DNA from: Burkholderiales bacterium
GTDB lineage: Bacteria; Pseudomonadota; Gammaproteobacteria; Burkholderiales; SG8-39
Length of the DNA stretch: 7,485 nt
NCBI GenBank assembly: GCA_027457185.1
Contig: DAIDTN010000159.1
Coordinates: forward strand, 1-7,485
Direction of reading: 5' to 3'
Position 1 is the stretch's first letter. Each line of letters starts with the position of its first letter. This document shows positions 1 to 6,858 of this stretch, piece by piece. The translations under genes and the position numbers were made by a program. The notes below the pieces were generated by a model that saw only the letters and a list, made by a program, of their open reading frames with translations, did not search any database and was not told where the DNA came from.

Positions 1-594
1 AGCCGAATCCATGCGCTGGTCGGTCGCGGGATACGCGAGCGCCTGAAACACCAGCGGCGGCCCGCCGGCGTCGCGCAGGGTGATGGCCACCACTGCAGCC
101 AGATTGCCGCCGGCGCTGTCCCCGCCCACCGCGATGCGCGCGGGATCGACGCCGAGCGCGGCCCCCTGCCCGGCCAGCCAGCGCGTAGCTGCGACGCAAT
201 CGTCAACCGCCGCTGGAAATCTCTGCTCCGGCCCCATGCGGTAATCCACCGCGACGACCGCGCAATGCGCCTTGTTGGCGAGCGTACGGCAGATGATGTC
301 GTGCGTATCCAGATCGCCTATGGTCCAGCCGCCGCCGTGAAAATAGACCAGCAGCGGCAGCGGCGCGCCGGCCGCCGCGTCCAGGCCGTGGTACAGCCGC
401 AGCGGAATCGGTCCCGCCGGGCCGCTCGCGGCGAGATCGCGCACCGATGCCACCTCGGGGACGGGCGGGCTCAGCGCGCCGCGCGTCTCCTTGTACAGGC
501 GGCGCGCCTCCACTGCGCTCACGCTATGGTAGGGCGGCAGCCCGGACTGGGCTGCACGCTCCAACACTGCCTGCATTTGCGGATCGAGTGGCAT
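1..594 (-). CDS. HSL-type alpha/beta hydrolase (esterase/lipase), C-terminus off the window
   Basis: The 198 codons present run to the left edge without a stop. Residues 86-90 read HGGGW, the oxyanion-hole signature of the hormone-sensitive-lipase (bacterial family IV) esterases. Residues 157-163 read GGDSAGG, the nucleophile elbow with Ser160. Between them lies AVDYRMGPEQRFPAAVDD, typical of this family. Known members hydrolyse short-chain or aromatic carboxylic esters in the cytoplasm; the substrate here cannot be told. The catalytic Asp and His, expected roughly 90-120 residues after the Ser, lie outside the window. The ATG at 594 is preceded by AAAGGA (600-605, minus strand) at 5-nt spacing, which supports the start. 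The gene begins 26 bp after the stop of the MFS transporter on the same strand, so the two are probably co-transcribed and may share a substrate route. The family call is firm; the specificity is unknown. Confidence 0.93.
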   Translation of the reverse strand, partial: MPLDPQMQAVLERAAQSGLPPYHSVSAVEARRLYKETRGALSPPVPEVASVRDLAASGPAGPIPLRLYHGLDAAAGAPLPLLVYFHGGGWTIGDLDTHDIICRTLANKAHCAVVAVDYRMGPEQRFPAAVDDCVAATRWLAGQGAALGVDPARIAVGGDSAGGNLAAVVAITLRDAGGPPLVFQALAYPATDQRMDSA

Positions 595-620
595 GGCTAT
601 CCTTTCGCTATAAACCCGGC

Positions 621-1799
621 TCAGGCGGCAACGACCGCGCGCCGCTGCAGCGCGAGCCAGGCGATCGCCGTGCCGATCACGGCGAGTACCGGCAAGGCGG
701 CGTAGTTAAGTATCTGCCAGCCGTGGCTGTTCATCAGCAGGCCGGAGGAAAAAGAAGTGGTTGCGCTGGTCAGAAACACGAGGAAGTCGTGCATGCCCTG
801 GGCTTTGGCCCTCTCCGACGAGCGATAACACTCGGTGAGCAGCGTGGTGCCGCCGACGTAGAGAAAATTCCAGCCTATGCCGAGCAGCGTCAGCGCCCAC
901 CAGAAATTGACCACCAGCACCCCGGACAATGCGATGCACACGCACAGCGCTTCCAGCGCCGCGCCCACAAACATGACGTTGAGCACGCCGAAGCGCCTGA
1001 TCAGAGACCCGGTGAAAAACGAGGGCGCGAACATGCCGATCACGTGCCATTGAATCACCAGTGCGGCAGAGCTGTAGGGAAGTCCGCACAGCCCCATCGC
1101 CAGGGGCGTCGCCGTCATCAGCAGGTTCATCACGCCGTAGCCCAGCGCCGATCCGGTCACGGCGACGATGAAGGCGGGCTGGACCATGATCTGCGCCAGC
1201 GGCCGCACCGGTTCGTGGCGCTCGGCCACGCTGGGCGGAGGAATACGGAGGTAGGCGAGCAGCCCCAGGGTGATCAGGCAGAACACGATCAGGGAGGCAT
1301 AGGCGCCGAGGAAGGGCACGGCGAACAGGTCCCTGGTGTATTTGCTCAGTTCCGGTCCGATGATGCCGCCGACGAGACCGCCGGTCAGCACCAGCGAAAT
1401 CGCCTTGGCCTTGAATTCGTAACTGGCCGCGTCGGCGGCGGCGAAGCGATAATACTGGCCGAAGGCGTTGTACACCCCCAGCACCAGCACGCCCGCGCAC
1501 AGCAGCCAGAAACTGTGCAGCCACAGGCCGAGGCAGCACACGGCGGCGCCCACGATACCCATGCACGTGCCGACGCGAAACCCGGTCTGGCGGCCGAAAC
1601 GCCGCATGAAAAAAGAGGCCGGCAGCGTGGTCAGCGCCGCGCCGACGACATAGGCGGTGGCGGGCAGCGTCGACAACATCTTGTTGTCGGCAAGAGAGAA
1701 ACCGGCCAGCGCCGCCAGCGAAATCAAGGTGACGTTGTTGGTGAACAGCATCGCCTGGCAGCCGGCGAGCAGAGCGACGTTTTTCTTGGCGTTTTCCAT
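621..1799 (-). CDS. Major facilitator superfamily (MFS) transporter
   Basis: This 392-residue protein has about twelve hydrophobic segments, the usual size and topology for an inner-membrane MFS carrier. A motif-A-like loop, RRFGRQTGFRVG, sits at residues 66-77 between helices 2 and 3. Its weaker counterpart RRFGVLNV is at 268-275 in the second half, and a polar central loop at about 186-203 separates the halves. The reading frame stays open upstream for 66 more codons, but those residues are Arg/Pro-rich and not membrane-like, so I start at MENAKKN, just before the first helix. No clear Shine-Dalgarno is visible at this ATG. A candidate promoter (TATAAT at 1870-1875) lies about 70 bp upstream. 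The esterase follows 26 bp downstream, so a linked uptake or efflux role is plausible. The substrate is not recognisable. Confidence 0.9.
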   Translation of the reverse strand: MENAKKNVALLAGCQAMLFTNNVTLISLAALAGFSLADNKMLSTLPATAYVVGAALTTLPASFFMRRFGRQTGFRVGTCMGIVGAAVCCLGLWLHSFWLLCAGVLVLGVYNAFGQYYRFAAADAASYEFKAKAISLVLTGGLVGGIIGPELSKYTRDLFAVPFLGAYASLIVFCLITLGLLAYLRIPPPSVAERHEPVRPLAQIMVQPAFIVAVTGSALGYGVMNLLMTATPLAMGLCGLPYSSAALVIQWHVIGMFAPSFFTGSLIRRFGVLNVMFVGAALEALCVCIALSGVLVVNFWWALTLLGIGWNFLYVGGTTLLTECYRSSERAKAQGMHDFLVFLTSATTSFSSGLLMNSHGWQILNYAALPVLAVIGTAIAWLALQRRAVVAA

Positions 1800-1869
1800 G
1801 GCAGGGGACGCATTGCGCCCCGGGGTAATACCAGGCGGGGCGCAGGGGGCGGCTACGAGGACAGGGCGG

Positions 1870-1899
1870 ATTATAGAAGACGGCGCGCGAACGCACCAA
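1870..1899 (-). promoter_or_regulatory. Candidate sigma-70 promoter of the MFS-esterase operon
   Basis: On the minus strand a perfect -10 hexamer TATAAT (1875-1870) is preceded at 18 bp by TTGGTG (1899-1894), which matches the -35 consensus at its three most important positions. Transcription would start near 1863, giving a leader of about 60 nt before the MFS ATG at 1799. An AT-rich hexamer of this quality is rare in this GC-rich stretch. The call rests on motif match and position only. Confidence 0.55.
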
Positions 1900-1905
1900 G
1901 AAAAC

Positions 1906-1918
1906 GAGGCTACGCCTC
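1906..1918. promoter_or_regulatory. Small inverted repeat between divergent promoters
   Basis: GAGGC-TAC-GCCTC is a 5-bp dyad with a 3-bp centre. It lies just upstream of the MFS -35 box and 23 bp upstream of the SWIB-gene -35 box. The position fits an operator shared by both promoters, but a dyad this short is common by chance in GC-rich DNA, and no regulator gene is adjacent. Confidence 0.2.
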
Positions 1919-1941
1919 TGCGAAAATGCACACGATACCGA

Positions 1942-1970
1942 TTGACAAATTCCACAGGCTGATTCATTCT
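1942..1970 (+). promoter_or_regulatory. Candidate sigma-70 promoter of the SWIB-domain gene
   Basis: A perfect -35 hexamer TTGACA (1942-1947) is followed after 17 bp by CATTCT (1965-1970). That is a weak -10 box, but it keeps the key A at position 2 and T at position 6. The start would be near 1977, leaving a leader of about 58 nt with the ribosome binding site AGGAGAGG (2021-2028). It faces away from the MFS promoter. Confidence 0.5.
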
Positions 1971-2034
1971 GCCGCTGCGTGTTCCGCACGAGAGCAAGCG
2001 TAGTCGCCGTCAATCACACTAGGAGAGGAAACTC

Positions 2035-2370
2035 ATGGCCACAAAGAAGAAGGCAGCAAGCAAGAAAACCGCGAGCAAGAAAACCGCGAGCAAGAAACCG
2101 GTCAAGGCAAAGGTCAAGCGCAAACCAAATGCGGCGTTCATGAAACCGATGACCCCGAGCGCTTCGCTCGGCGCGGTGATCGGTGCGGGCCCGATGCCAC
2201 GTACCGAGGTGACCAAAAAAATCTGGGCCTACATCAAGAAGAACAAGCTGCAAGACGCCAAGAACCGGCGCAACATCAACGCCGACGACAAGCTGAAAGA
2301 CGTGTTCGGCGGCAAGAAGCAGGTGTCGATGTTCGAGATGACCAAGCTGGTCAGCAAGCACCTCAAATAA
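2035..2370 (+). CDS. SWIB/MDM2-domain protein with Lys/Ala-rich N-terminal tail
   Basis: This 111-residue protein has two parts. Residues 1-30 are almost entirely Lys, Ala, Ser and Thr, with SKKTA units repeated, resembling the tails of histone H1-like bacterial proteins. Residues from about 35 to the end match a SWIB domain: MTPSASLGAVIG, then PRTEVTKKIWAYIKKNKLQD, RRNINADDKLKDVFGG, and a final helix SMFEMTKLVSKHLK. In eukaryotes the SWIB fold occurs in SWI/SNF chromatin-remodelling subunits and MDM2, and stand-alone copies are known in Chlamydiae and many proteobacteria. A nucleoid-associated or DNA-topology role is inferred from the basic tail and is not proven. AGGAGAGG (2021-2028) precedes the ATG by 6 nt, and a strong hairpin terminator follows, so this is a monocistronic unit and probably well expressed. 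It is the only plus-strand gene here and is convergent with the hydrolase downstream. Confidence 0.93.
   Translation: MATKKKAASKKTASKKTASKKPVKAKVKRKPNAAFMKPMTPSASLGAVIGAGPMPRTEVTKKIWAYIKKNKLQDAKNRRNINADDKLKDVFGGKKQVSMFEMTKLVSKHLK
2059..2097 (+). repeat. In-gene 15-bp tandem repeat (SKKTA codons)
   Basis: The unit AGCAAGAAAACCGCG occurs twice exactly (2059-2073 and 2074-2088), followed by a 9-bp partial third copy (2089-2097). Each unit encodes SKKTA in the basic tail of the SWIB-domain protein. The unit length is a multiple of three, so slippage would change tail length without breaking the frame. Confidence 0.9.
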
Positions 2371-2385
2371 AACTCTCTCTGCCTC

Positions 2386-2422
2386 AAACGACTAGGGCGG
2401 CCCGGAGCCGCCCTAGTCGTTT
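2386..2422. terminator. Bidirectional intrinsic terminator
   Basis: AAACGACTAGGGCGGC (2386-2401) pairs perfectly over 16 bp with 2407-2422 around a 5-nt loop CCGGA. The stem begins with AAA and ends with TTT, so it ends in a short U-tract when read from either side. It lies 16 bp after the SWIB stop codon and 98 bp past the stop of the convergent hydrolase gene, so it suits both. The U-tract is only three long, so efficiency is uncertain. Confidence 0.8.
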
Positions 2423-2520
2423 CTGAGCCACTCGCATCTCCCGCGCTTTGGGGGCGCGGCCGCTCATGCTCCCCGATTCAGCCGCCGTTCCGGTAATTCT
2501 CAAACGACATTCAGGCGACT

Positions 2521-3309
2521 TCAGCCGGCCAGCAGTTCGGCTGCAAGCTGGCGCACTGCCTCCGCCGCGGCCAGCGGGCGCTCGAACGGGAACAGGTGCC
2601 CGCCCTCGATGCGCTTGACGCGGAAACTCCGGCGCGTGTGCGCGAGGCCCACCTGCGCCAATTCGTGCGAGTGGCGCCCGCCGATAAATCCGGCCGGCAG
2701 CCTCAGGCGGTTGCAGTAATAGACCAGGTCGTGCGGAAAGCTGCGGTAGATGCGGTACTCGATTTCCGGGTCGAACAGCAGCCGTACGCGGCCGTTCTCG
2801 GCGACGCTGCCCAGAGCCGCGTAATCCTGCAGGCAGTCGGGATCGAAATGGCGGAAGATCTTCTTGCGGCGGAAATGGGCAACCATGTCCTCCACCGAGG
2901 GCCAGTCGCGCCGCCGCGCGCGCGTGCCGTGCGCGGGCGTGATGCGATCGGCCAGGCCCAGGCGCTTCAACATGCCGAATGCGGTGCCTTTGAAGTAGCC
3001 GAGGATGGGCGCATCGAGCAGGATGATGCACTTGAACAGTTCTGGACGCTGCACCGCCGCCATGAAGGTGAGATAGCCGCCGAGGGAATGACCCACGCCC
3101 ACCACCGGCACGCGGCTATGGATCGAAAGATGATCGATCAGCTGCGCCACCAGATGCGGCCAGCCGTCGGTCACCGGATAGGCCGGGTCGTGGCCGATGC
3201 AGTTGATGCTGCTGATGCGAAAATCGGACTCCAGGCCGCCGAAGAACTTGCGGTAACAGGCGGCGGGAAAGCCGTTGGCGTGCGAAAAATGCAGGATGTC
3301 GCGGCTCAT
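2521..3309 (-). CDS. Alpha/beta hydrolase of the HANGF-type family
   Basis: The protein has 262 residues, a normal length for a single-domain alpha/beta hydrolase. Residues 7-14 read HFSHANGF, the oxyanion-side N-terminal signature seen in a widespread proteobacterial hydrolase group. GVGHSLGG at 71-78 is the nucleophile elbow with Ser75. EGGHLFPFERP near the end supplies the likely catalytic His238. An acidic partner is probably in the 180-205 region but cannot be assigned. No signal peptide is visible, so it is probably cytoplasmic. The substrate is unknown; carboxylesters or thioesters are typical for the fold. The ATG directly abuts an in-frame TAG of a tiny upstream ORF, and GGGGG about 10 nt upstream is the only Shine-Dalgarno-like element, so translation may depend on ribosomes arriving from upstream. 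It is the last gene of a minus-strand cluster ending at the 2386-2422 terminator. Confidence 0.88.
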   Translation of the reverse strand: MSRDILHFSHANGFPAACYRKFFGGLESDFRISSINCIGHDPAYPVTDGWPHLVAQLIDHLSIHSRVPVVGVGHSLGGYLTFMAAVQRPELFKCIILLDAPILGYFKGTAFGMLKRLGLADRITPAHGTRARRRDWPSVEDMVAHFRRKKIFRHFDPDCLQDYAALGSVAENGRVRLLFDPEIEYRIYRSFPHDLVYYCNRLRLPAGFIGGRHSHELAQVGLAHTRRSFRVKRIEGGHLFPFERPLAAAEAVRQLAAELLAG

Positions 3310-3408
3310 CTACAGCGCCCCCGGGTCGGATCCCAGGCGCGCGCCGCTGCGACCGGCGAGCCAAGCCACCGCCAACAGCAGGGCGGCATAGTTGCAATTG
3401 CGCAGCAT
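3310..3408 (-). CDS. Possible 32-residue hydrophobic small ORF between reductase and hydrolase
   Basis: An ATG at 3408 opens 32 codons ending in TAG at 3310-3312. The next codon is the hydrolase ATG. The peptide has a basic start (MLRNCN), a hydrophobic stretch YAALLLAVAWLAG, and a Gly/Arg/Ser-rich end, so it could form a short membrane helix. It fills nearly all of the 108-bp gap between the reductase stop and the hydrolase start. It is also in the same reading frame as both neighbours. No good ribosome binding site precedes it. It may be a coupling or leader ORF, or simply an open frame by chance in GC-rich DNA. I recognise no family. Confidence 0.25.
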   Translation of the reverse strand: MLRNCNYAALLLAVAWLAGRSGARLGSDPGAL

Positions 3409-3417
3409 CGTGCGCGC

Positions 3418-4161
3418 CTACCAGTAATTTTCCACGTTGATCTGCCCCGGGTCGCGCCGGCGGTGTTTCTTCAGGCCGCGCCGCTGCAGCGCGTGCACGG
3501 TGTCTTCGACCATCGCCGGATTGCCGCAGACCATCAAGCGCGACGCTTGCGCTTCCAGTTTGATTCCCGCCCTGGCTTCCAGCCGCCCGTCCTCGATCGC
3601 CTGCGGGATGCGCCCGGCCAGGGCGAAATCGTTGTGTTCGCGGCTGACGACGGGCACGAACACGAATTGCCCGGCATGTTGCGCGAGCAGCGAGCCGATT
3701 CTCTCCTGGTAACTCAGCTCCTCGGTGCGACGCACCGCGTGCACCAGCACCACGCGGCGAAAGCGCCGCCACGGCGCCTCCGTCCCGAGGATGGACAGAA
3801 AGGGCCCCAGCGCGGTGCCAGTGGCGAGCAGCCACAGATCCTCGCCCGGCGGCACTTCGTTCAAGATGAGGAAACCCGCGGGCTGCGGCGCGAGATAAAT
3901 GGGGTCGCCGGGTTCGAGTTTGCACAGGCGCGGGGTCAGCGGGTGATCGTGCAGCACGACGTAATAAAATTCGTGCGGGCGCGCCGCAGGCGCGTTGACG
4001 AAGGAATAAGGCCGCCCCACCATCTCACCGTCGACCGCCAGAGCCAGCTTGGTGAACTGGCCGGCCTGGAACTGCGCAAGCTCGGCCTCGACCTGCAGCG
4101 AATAGAGGAGCCCGGTCCAGTGCCGTTGCGCCACGACCGTCCCTTCTACCCATTTGCTCAT
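3418..4161 (-). CDS. fpr: Ferredoxin/flavodoxin-NADP(+) reductase
   Basis: The 247 residues match bacterial Fpr flavoenzymes in length and in motif order. RPYSFVNAP at 50-58 is the FAD-binding RxYS motif. LATGTALGPFLSIL at 112-125 is the NADP-pyrophosphate-binding glycine loop. VCGNPAMVEDT at 211-221 is the conserved C-terminal NADP(H)-domain motif. The chain ends in VENYW, close to the aromatic Tyr-Trp end of E. coli Fpr. The enzyme moves electrons between NADPH and ferredoxin or flavodoxin in the cytoplasm, serving iron-sulphur, radical-SAM and oxidative-stress functions. Its ATG overlaps the TGA of the DUF3301 gene as ATGA (4158-4161), a sign of translational coupling. The final Tyr-Trp shows that the TAG at 3418-3420 is a true stop, although the frame beyond it stays open. 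Confidence 0.93.
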   Translation of the reverse strand: MSKWVEGTVVAQRHWTGLLYSLQVEAELAQFQAGQFTKLALAVDGEMVGRPYSFVNAPAARPHEFYYVVLHDHPLTPRLCKLEPGDPIYLAPQPAGFLILNEVPPGEDLWLLATGTALGPFLSILGTEAPWRRFRRVVLVHAVRRTEELSYQERIGSLLAQHAGQFVFVPVVSREHNDFALAGRIPQAIEDGRLEARAGIKLEAQASRLMVCGNPAMVEDTVHALQRRGLKKHRRRDPGQINVENYW

Positions 4162-4466
4162 TGGATCAGATAGGGCTCGGTGTAGAGCGACTCGACCTCG
4201 CCGCCGAGCATGACGATGCTGCCGCTGCTGCGGTTGTTGCCGGTGTCGCTGAACTCGAAGCCGTAGGTGCGCCGCAGCGCCATGCGTCCGTAGTCATCGC
4301 GGGCGAAGCCGAGCCCGATGCACTCGACCGTTTCGTCGAGGAACATCAGGCCGTTGCGCTCGCAGGCGCGCTTGCCCGTCGCCAGCGCACGCTCGCGCGC
4401 GCGCATGCTGTCGAACCACAGCCACACCAGCGCCGCCAACAGGAGCAGGGTAATCGATTCCGCCAT
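4158..4466 (-). CDS. DUF3301 family small membrane-anchored protein
   Basis: This 102-residue protein has one N-terminal hydrophobic helix (about residues 5-18, ITLLLLAALVWLWF) followed by a soluble domain. The domain contains ACERNGLMFLDETVECIGLGFARDD and a YGFEFSDTGNNRSSGSI block, the pattern I know from the DUF3301 family of short proteobacterial proteins. Function is unknown for the family. The start is well fixed: an in-frame TAG lies three codons upstream (4476-4478) and the next Met falls after the helix. No clear Shine-Dalgarno is seen. The gene overlaps the ferredoxin-NADP reductase by four bases, so the two are almost certainly made together. A membrane partner role for the reductase is possible but only inferred. 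Confidence 0.85.
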   Translation of the reverse strand: MAESITLLLLAALVWLWFDSMRARERALATGKRACERNGLMFLDETVECIGLGFARDDYGRMALRRTYGFEFSDTGNNRSSGSIVMLGGEVESLYTEPYLIQ

Positions 4467-4567
4467 GAACGCATTCTACATGGTGGCGGCGGCGGCGATG
4501 TTCAAGTCCGCGGTCTGCGCGCGCGCTATCGCTGCGCTGGTTCACGCGACGGATCTGTCGGGCCGGA
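4467..4567. other. Intergenic gap without clear signals
   Basis: The gap lies between the end of the CoA-transferase pseudogene and the DUF3301 start. It holds a GGC run (about 4483-4496) and a GC-rich alternating stretch near 4516-4530. A TAGAAT hexamer on the minus strand (4478-4473) has no matching -35 box. No terminator hairpin with a T-tract was found. Confidence 0.5.
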
Positions 4568-5781
4568 TCATGCCGGAGCCACGATCACGCCGGCCGCGGC
4601 CAGGCGCTCGATGTCCGCTGCGGCAAAGCCGAGCTCGGCCAGCAGCGCGCGCGTATGGCTGCCCGCGACGGGCAGGTCGAGTTCCGCGCCGAAGCGGCGG
4701 CCATCCATCTCGAACGGCAGCGTGGGCGTTTTCACCTTGCGGCCGTCCGCGAGGGTGATTTCAGTAAAGCCGCCCGAGGCGTTCAGGTGCGGATCGTCGA
4801 ACAGTTCGTCCGGCCTGACGATCGGCGCGTAGGGCAGGCCGGCGCGCTCGCAGGCGCGCATCAGTTCCGCCTTGCTCATCTGCGCGAAACGCGCGCATGC
4901 ACGCGCTGGTTGTTGGTCGCGAGCGAGGCGTCGGCGGCAAGCGCGGTCATGCCGAAATGCTCGCAGAACACCTTCCATTGCGTGTCGCTGACTACGGCAA
5001 CGAACAACTGGCCGGCGTCGGCGGTGTCGAACACGTCGTAGATGGCCCAAGCGGAGAGCCGGTCGGGCATGGGCGCGGCGGGCTTGCCCGTGACCGCATA
5101 CTGCATCATGTGCTGCGCCACCAGGAACACGTTGTTCTCGAACAGCGCGCTCTGCACGAACTGGCCGCGCCCGCTGCGCTGCCGTTCGTGCAGCGCCGCG
5201 AGGATGGCGATGGCGCCGAACATGCCGCCCATGATGTCGTTCACCGAAGCGCCGGCGCGCAAGGGGCGGCCCTCCGGCCCGGTCATGTAGGCGAGTCCGC
5301 CCATCATCTGTACCACCTCGTCCAGCGCCGTGCGCTCCTGGTAGGGGCCGGGCAGGAAACCCTTGAGCGAACAGTAGATGATCCCGGGGCGCAGCCTGTC
5401 GACGTCGGCGTAGCCCAAGCCGAGCTTGTCCATGGTGCCGGGGCGGAAGTTTTCCGTCACGGCATCGGCGGTCGCGAGCAGCTTGATCACGATGTCGATG
5501 CCCTGCGGCGACTTCAAGTCCAGCGCCAGGCTTTTCTTGTTGCGGTTGTAGGTGGCCCAGAATCCGGCGCCGGTGCCCGTCAGCCGGCGCGTGTTGTCGC
5601 CCTCGGTCGGCTCTATCTTGATCACCTCGGCGCCGAGATCGGCGAGCACCAGGCCGCAGCTCGGGCCCATGATCATGTGCACGAATTCGATCACCCGGAC
5701 CCCGGCGAGCGGCAACGCGCGCCGATGCTGCTCCCCGATTGCGTTCATGCCGTGCTGCGCCGGCTCCTGCGTGGCGGCCAT
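4568..5781 (-). pseudogene. CaiB/BaiF-type (class III) CoA-transferase, frameshifted by an apparent internal deletion
   Basis: The N-terminal 297 codons contain PLAGVRVIEF, GAEVIKIEP, YNRNKKSLALDLK and TENFRPG. They also contain NDIMGG, whose Asp182 (counted from the long start) aligns with the catalytic Asp of formyl-CoA transferase. This is the family that moves CoA between carboxylic acids. After HAR (about 4891) the frame reaches a TGA at 4876-4878. The C-terminal part continues in another frame from RFAQMSKAEL through AGLPYAPIVRPDELFDDPHL to a TGA at 4568-4570. Family members normally have about ten residues, often with LI, between the Arg and the Phe at this join. Only 2 nt are present, which implies loss of about 28 nt between short GCGCG runs. 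Two starts are possible, 5781 (6 nt after the aldo/keto reductase stop) or 5748; neither has a good ribosome binding site. Assembly error is the main alternative. Confidence 0.85.
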
Positions 5782-5786
5782 CAGGC

Positions 5787-6824
5787 TCAGGCCGCGGGAC
5801 TGGGATAACGGCTGTGGATGGCGTCGATGCCCTCCAGCGTTGCCGCATCGAGCTCGACCTTGACGCTGTCGATGTTCTGCTTCAACTGCGCCAGGTCGGT
5901 CGCGCCGACCAGGCTGGAGGCGACGAACCAGCGCGTGCGCACGAAGGCCAGCGCCATCTCGGCGGGGCTCAGGCCACGGCTTTGCGCGAGCCGGCAATAT
6001 TCGTCGGCGGCGGCGCGCACCTGCTCGCGCTTGTAGCGCTCGCCGAAATCGGCGTACTGGGTCAGGCGCGCGCGCGGCGGCTTCGCGCCGGCGACGAATT
6101 TGCCGGTGAGCATCCCCATCGCGAGCGGGCTGTAGGCAAGTAGCGGCACGCGCTCGCGAAAGCTTGCCTCGGCCAGCTCGCCGTCGAACATGCGGTTCAC
6201 CAGGCTGTAGGCGTTCTGGACCGTCAGCGGCGGCGGCAAGCCGTGCGCGCGCGCAACGCGCACGAACTCGCACACGCCCCAGGTGGTTTCGTTCGACAGT
6301 CCGTAATGGCGGATCTTGCCCGCCTGGATCAGCCACGCCATGGTCCCGCTCTGCTCGACGATGGGAACAGCCGGCGTCTCCTTGGACGGGTCGTAGCGGG
6401 TCACGCCGAACATCGGCACGTTGCGCGCCGGCCAGTGAATCTGGTACAGGTCGAGATAATCCGTTTTCAGCCGCGCCAGGCTGTCGTTCAGCGCTTCGGC
6501 GATGTTCGCGCGCGTGAGCTCGGTGCGCCCGCCACGCACCCAGTCGCGCCGCCCCGGGCCGGCCACCTTGCTCGCGATCACCAGCTGATCGCGCTTCTGC
6601 CTGGCCAGCCAGGACCCCAGATAAGTCTCGGTGCGCGCGTAAGTGTGCGCACTCGGCGGCACCGGATACATTTCCGCGGTGTCGATGAAGTTGATGCCGT
6701 GTGCCAGCGCGAAATCCAGCTGCAGGTGCGCGTCGCGCTCGCTGTTCTGCTCGCCCCAGGTCATGGTGCCCAAGCCGATTTCGGATACGTGCAGTTCGCT
6801 CTCGCCGAGCTTATTCAGTTTCAT
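5787..6824 (-). CDS. tas: Tas-like NADP(H)-dependent aldo/keto reductase
   Basis: At 345 residues this matches E. coli Tas (346) closely along its length, including GLGTMTWGEQNSE, the EMYPVPP segment, TETYLGSWLA, SLARLKTDYLDLYQIHWP, GKIRHYGLSNET and FVASSLVGATDLAQLKQNI. The family's catalytic tetrad is present as Asp48, Tyr53, Lys86 and His130. Such enzymes reduce aldehydes or ketones with NADPH in the cytoplasm using a TIM-barrel fold; the physiological substrate of Tas itself is not settled. The start at 6824 is supported by GAGG at 5-nt spacing (about 6830-6833). The stop lies 5 bp before the first possible CoA-transferase start, so the two form an operon. The gene appears fully intact, unlike the genes on either side of it. 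The symbol is by similarity only. Confidence 0.92.
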   Translation of the reverse strand: MKLNKLGESELHVSEIGLGTMTWGEQNSERDAHLQLDFALAHGINFIDTAEMYPVPPSAHTYARTETYLGSWLARQKRDQLVIASKVAGPGRRDWVRGGRTELTRANIAEALNDSLARLKTDYLDLYQIHWPARNVPMFGVTRYDPSKETPAVPIVEQSGTMAWLIQAGKIRHYGLSNETTWGVCEFVRVARAHGLPPPLTVQNAYSLVNRMFDGELAEASFRERVPLLAYSPLAMGMLTGKFVAGAKPPRARLTQYADFGERYKREQVRAAADEYCRLAQSRGLSPAEMALAFVRTRWFVASSLVGATDLAQLKQNIDSVKVELDAATLEGIDAIHSRYPSPAA

Positions 6825-6858
6825 CGAAGCCTCATCGGTATCTCAAATTGGCAATGCA

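Noticed and set aside
1800..1997. N-terminal extension of the MFS protein to the upstream ATG at 1997
   Set aside because: The extra 66 residues are Arg/Pro-rich, would extend past the candidate promoter, and precede the natural start just before the first membrane helix.
447..2003. 518-codon plus-strand open frame opposite the MFS gene
   Set aside because: Its product is low-complexity, rich in Gln, His, Arg and Gly, with no domain. The opposite strand encodes a clear membrane transporter, so this is a GC-driven antisense shadow.
2019..2216. Minus-strand 65-codon ORF with repeated hydrophobic FLLAV segments that looks like a small membrane protein
   Set aside because: The hydrophobic repeats are the complement of the Lys/Ala tail codons of the SWIB gene, so they follow from that repeat. 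No supporting ribosome site or family was found.
2441..2459. Second terminator hairpin CCGCGC...GCGCGG downstream of the hydrolase
   Set aside because: Only a 6-bp stem with no T-tract on either strand; the 16-bp stem at 2386-2422 is a much better terminator.
2596..4173. 525-codon plus-strand open frame opposite the hydrolase and reductase
   Set aside because: Its composition is biased and motif-free, while the minus strand carries two recognisable enzymes with catalytic motifs. It is an antisense artefact.
4473..4478. TAGAAT hexamer as a -10 box for the DUF3301-fpr cluster
   Set aside because: No -35 box at 16-18 bp; the nearest TTGA-containing hexamer is 21 bp away. The start of transcription would fall on the ATG itself.
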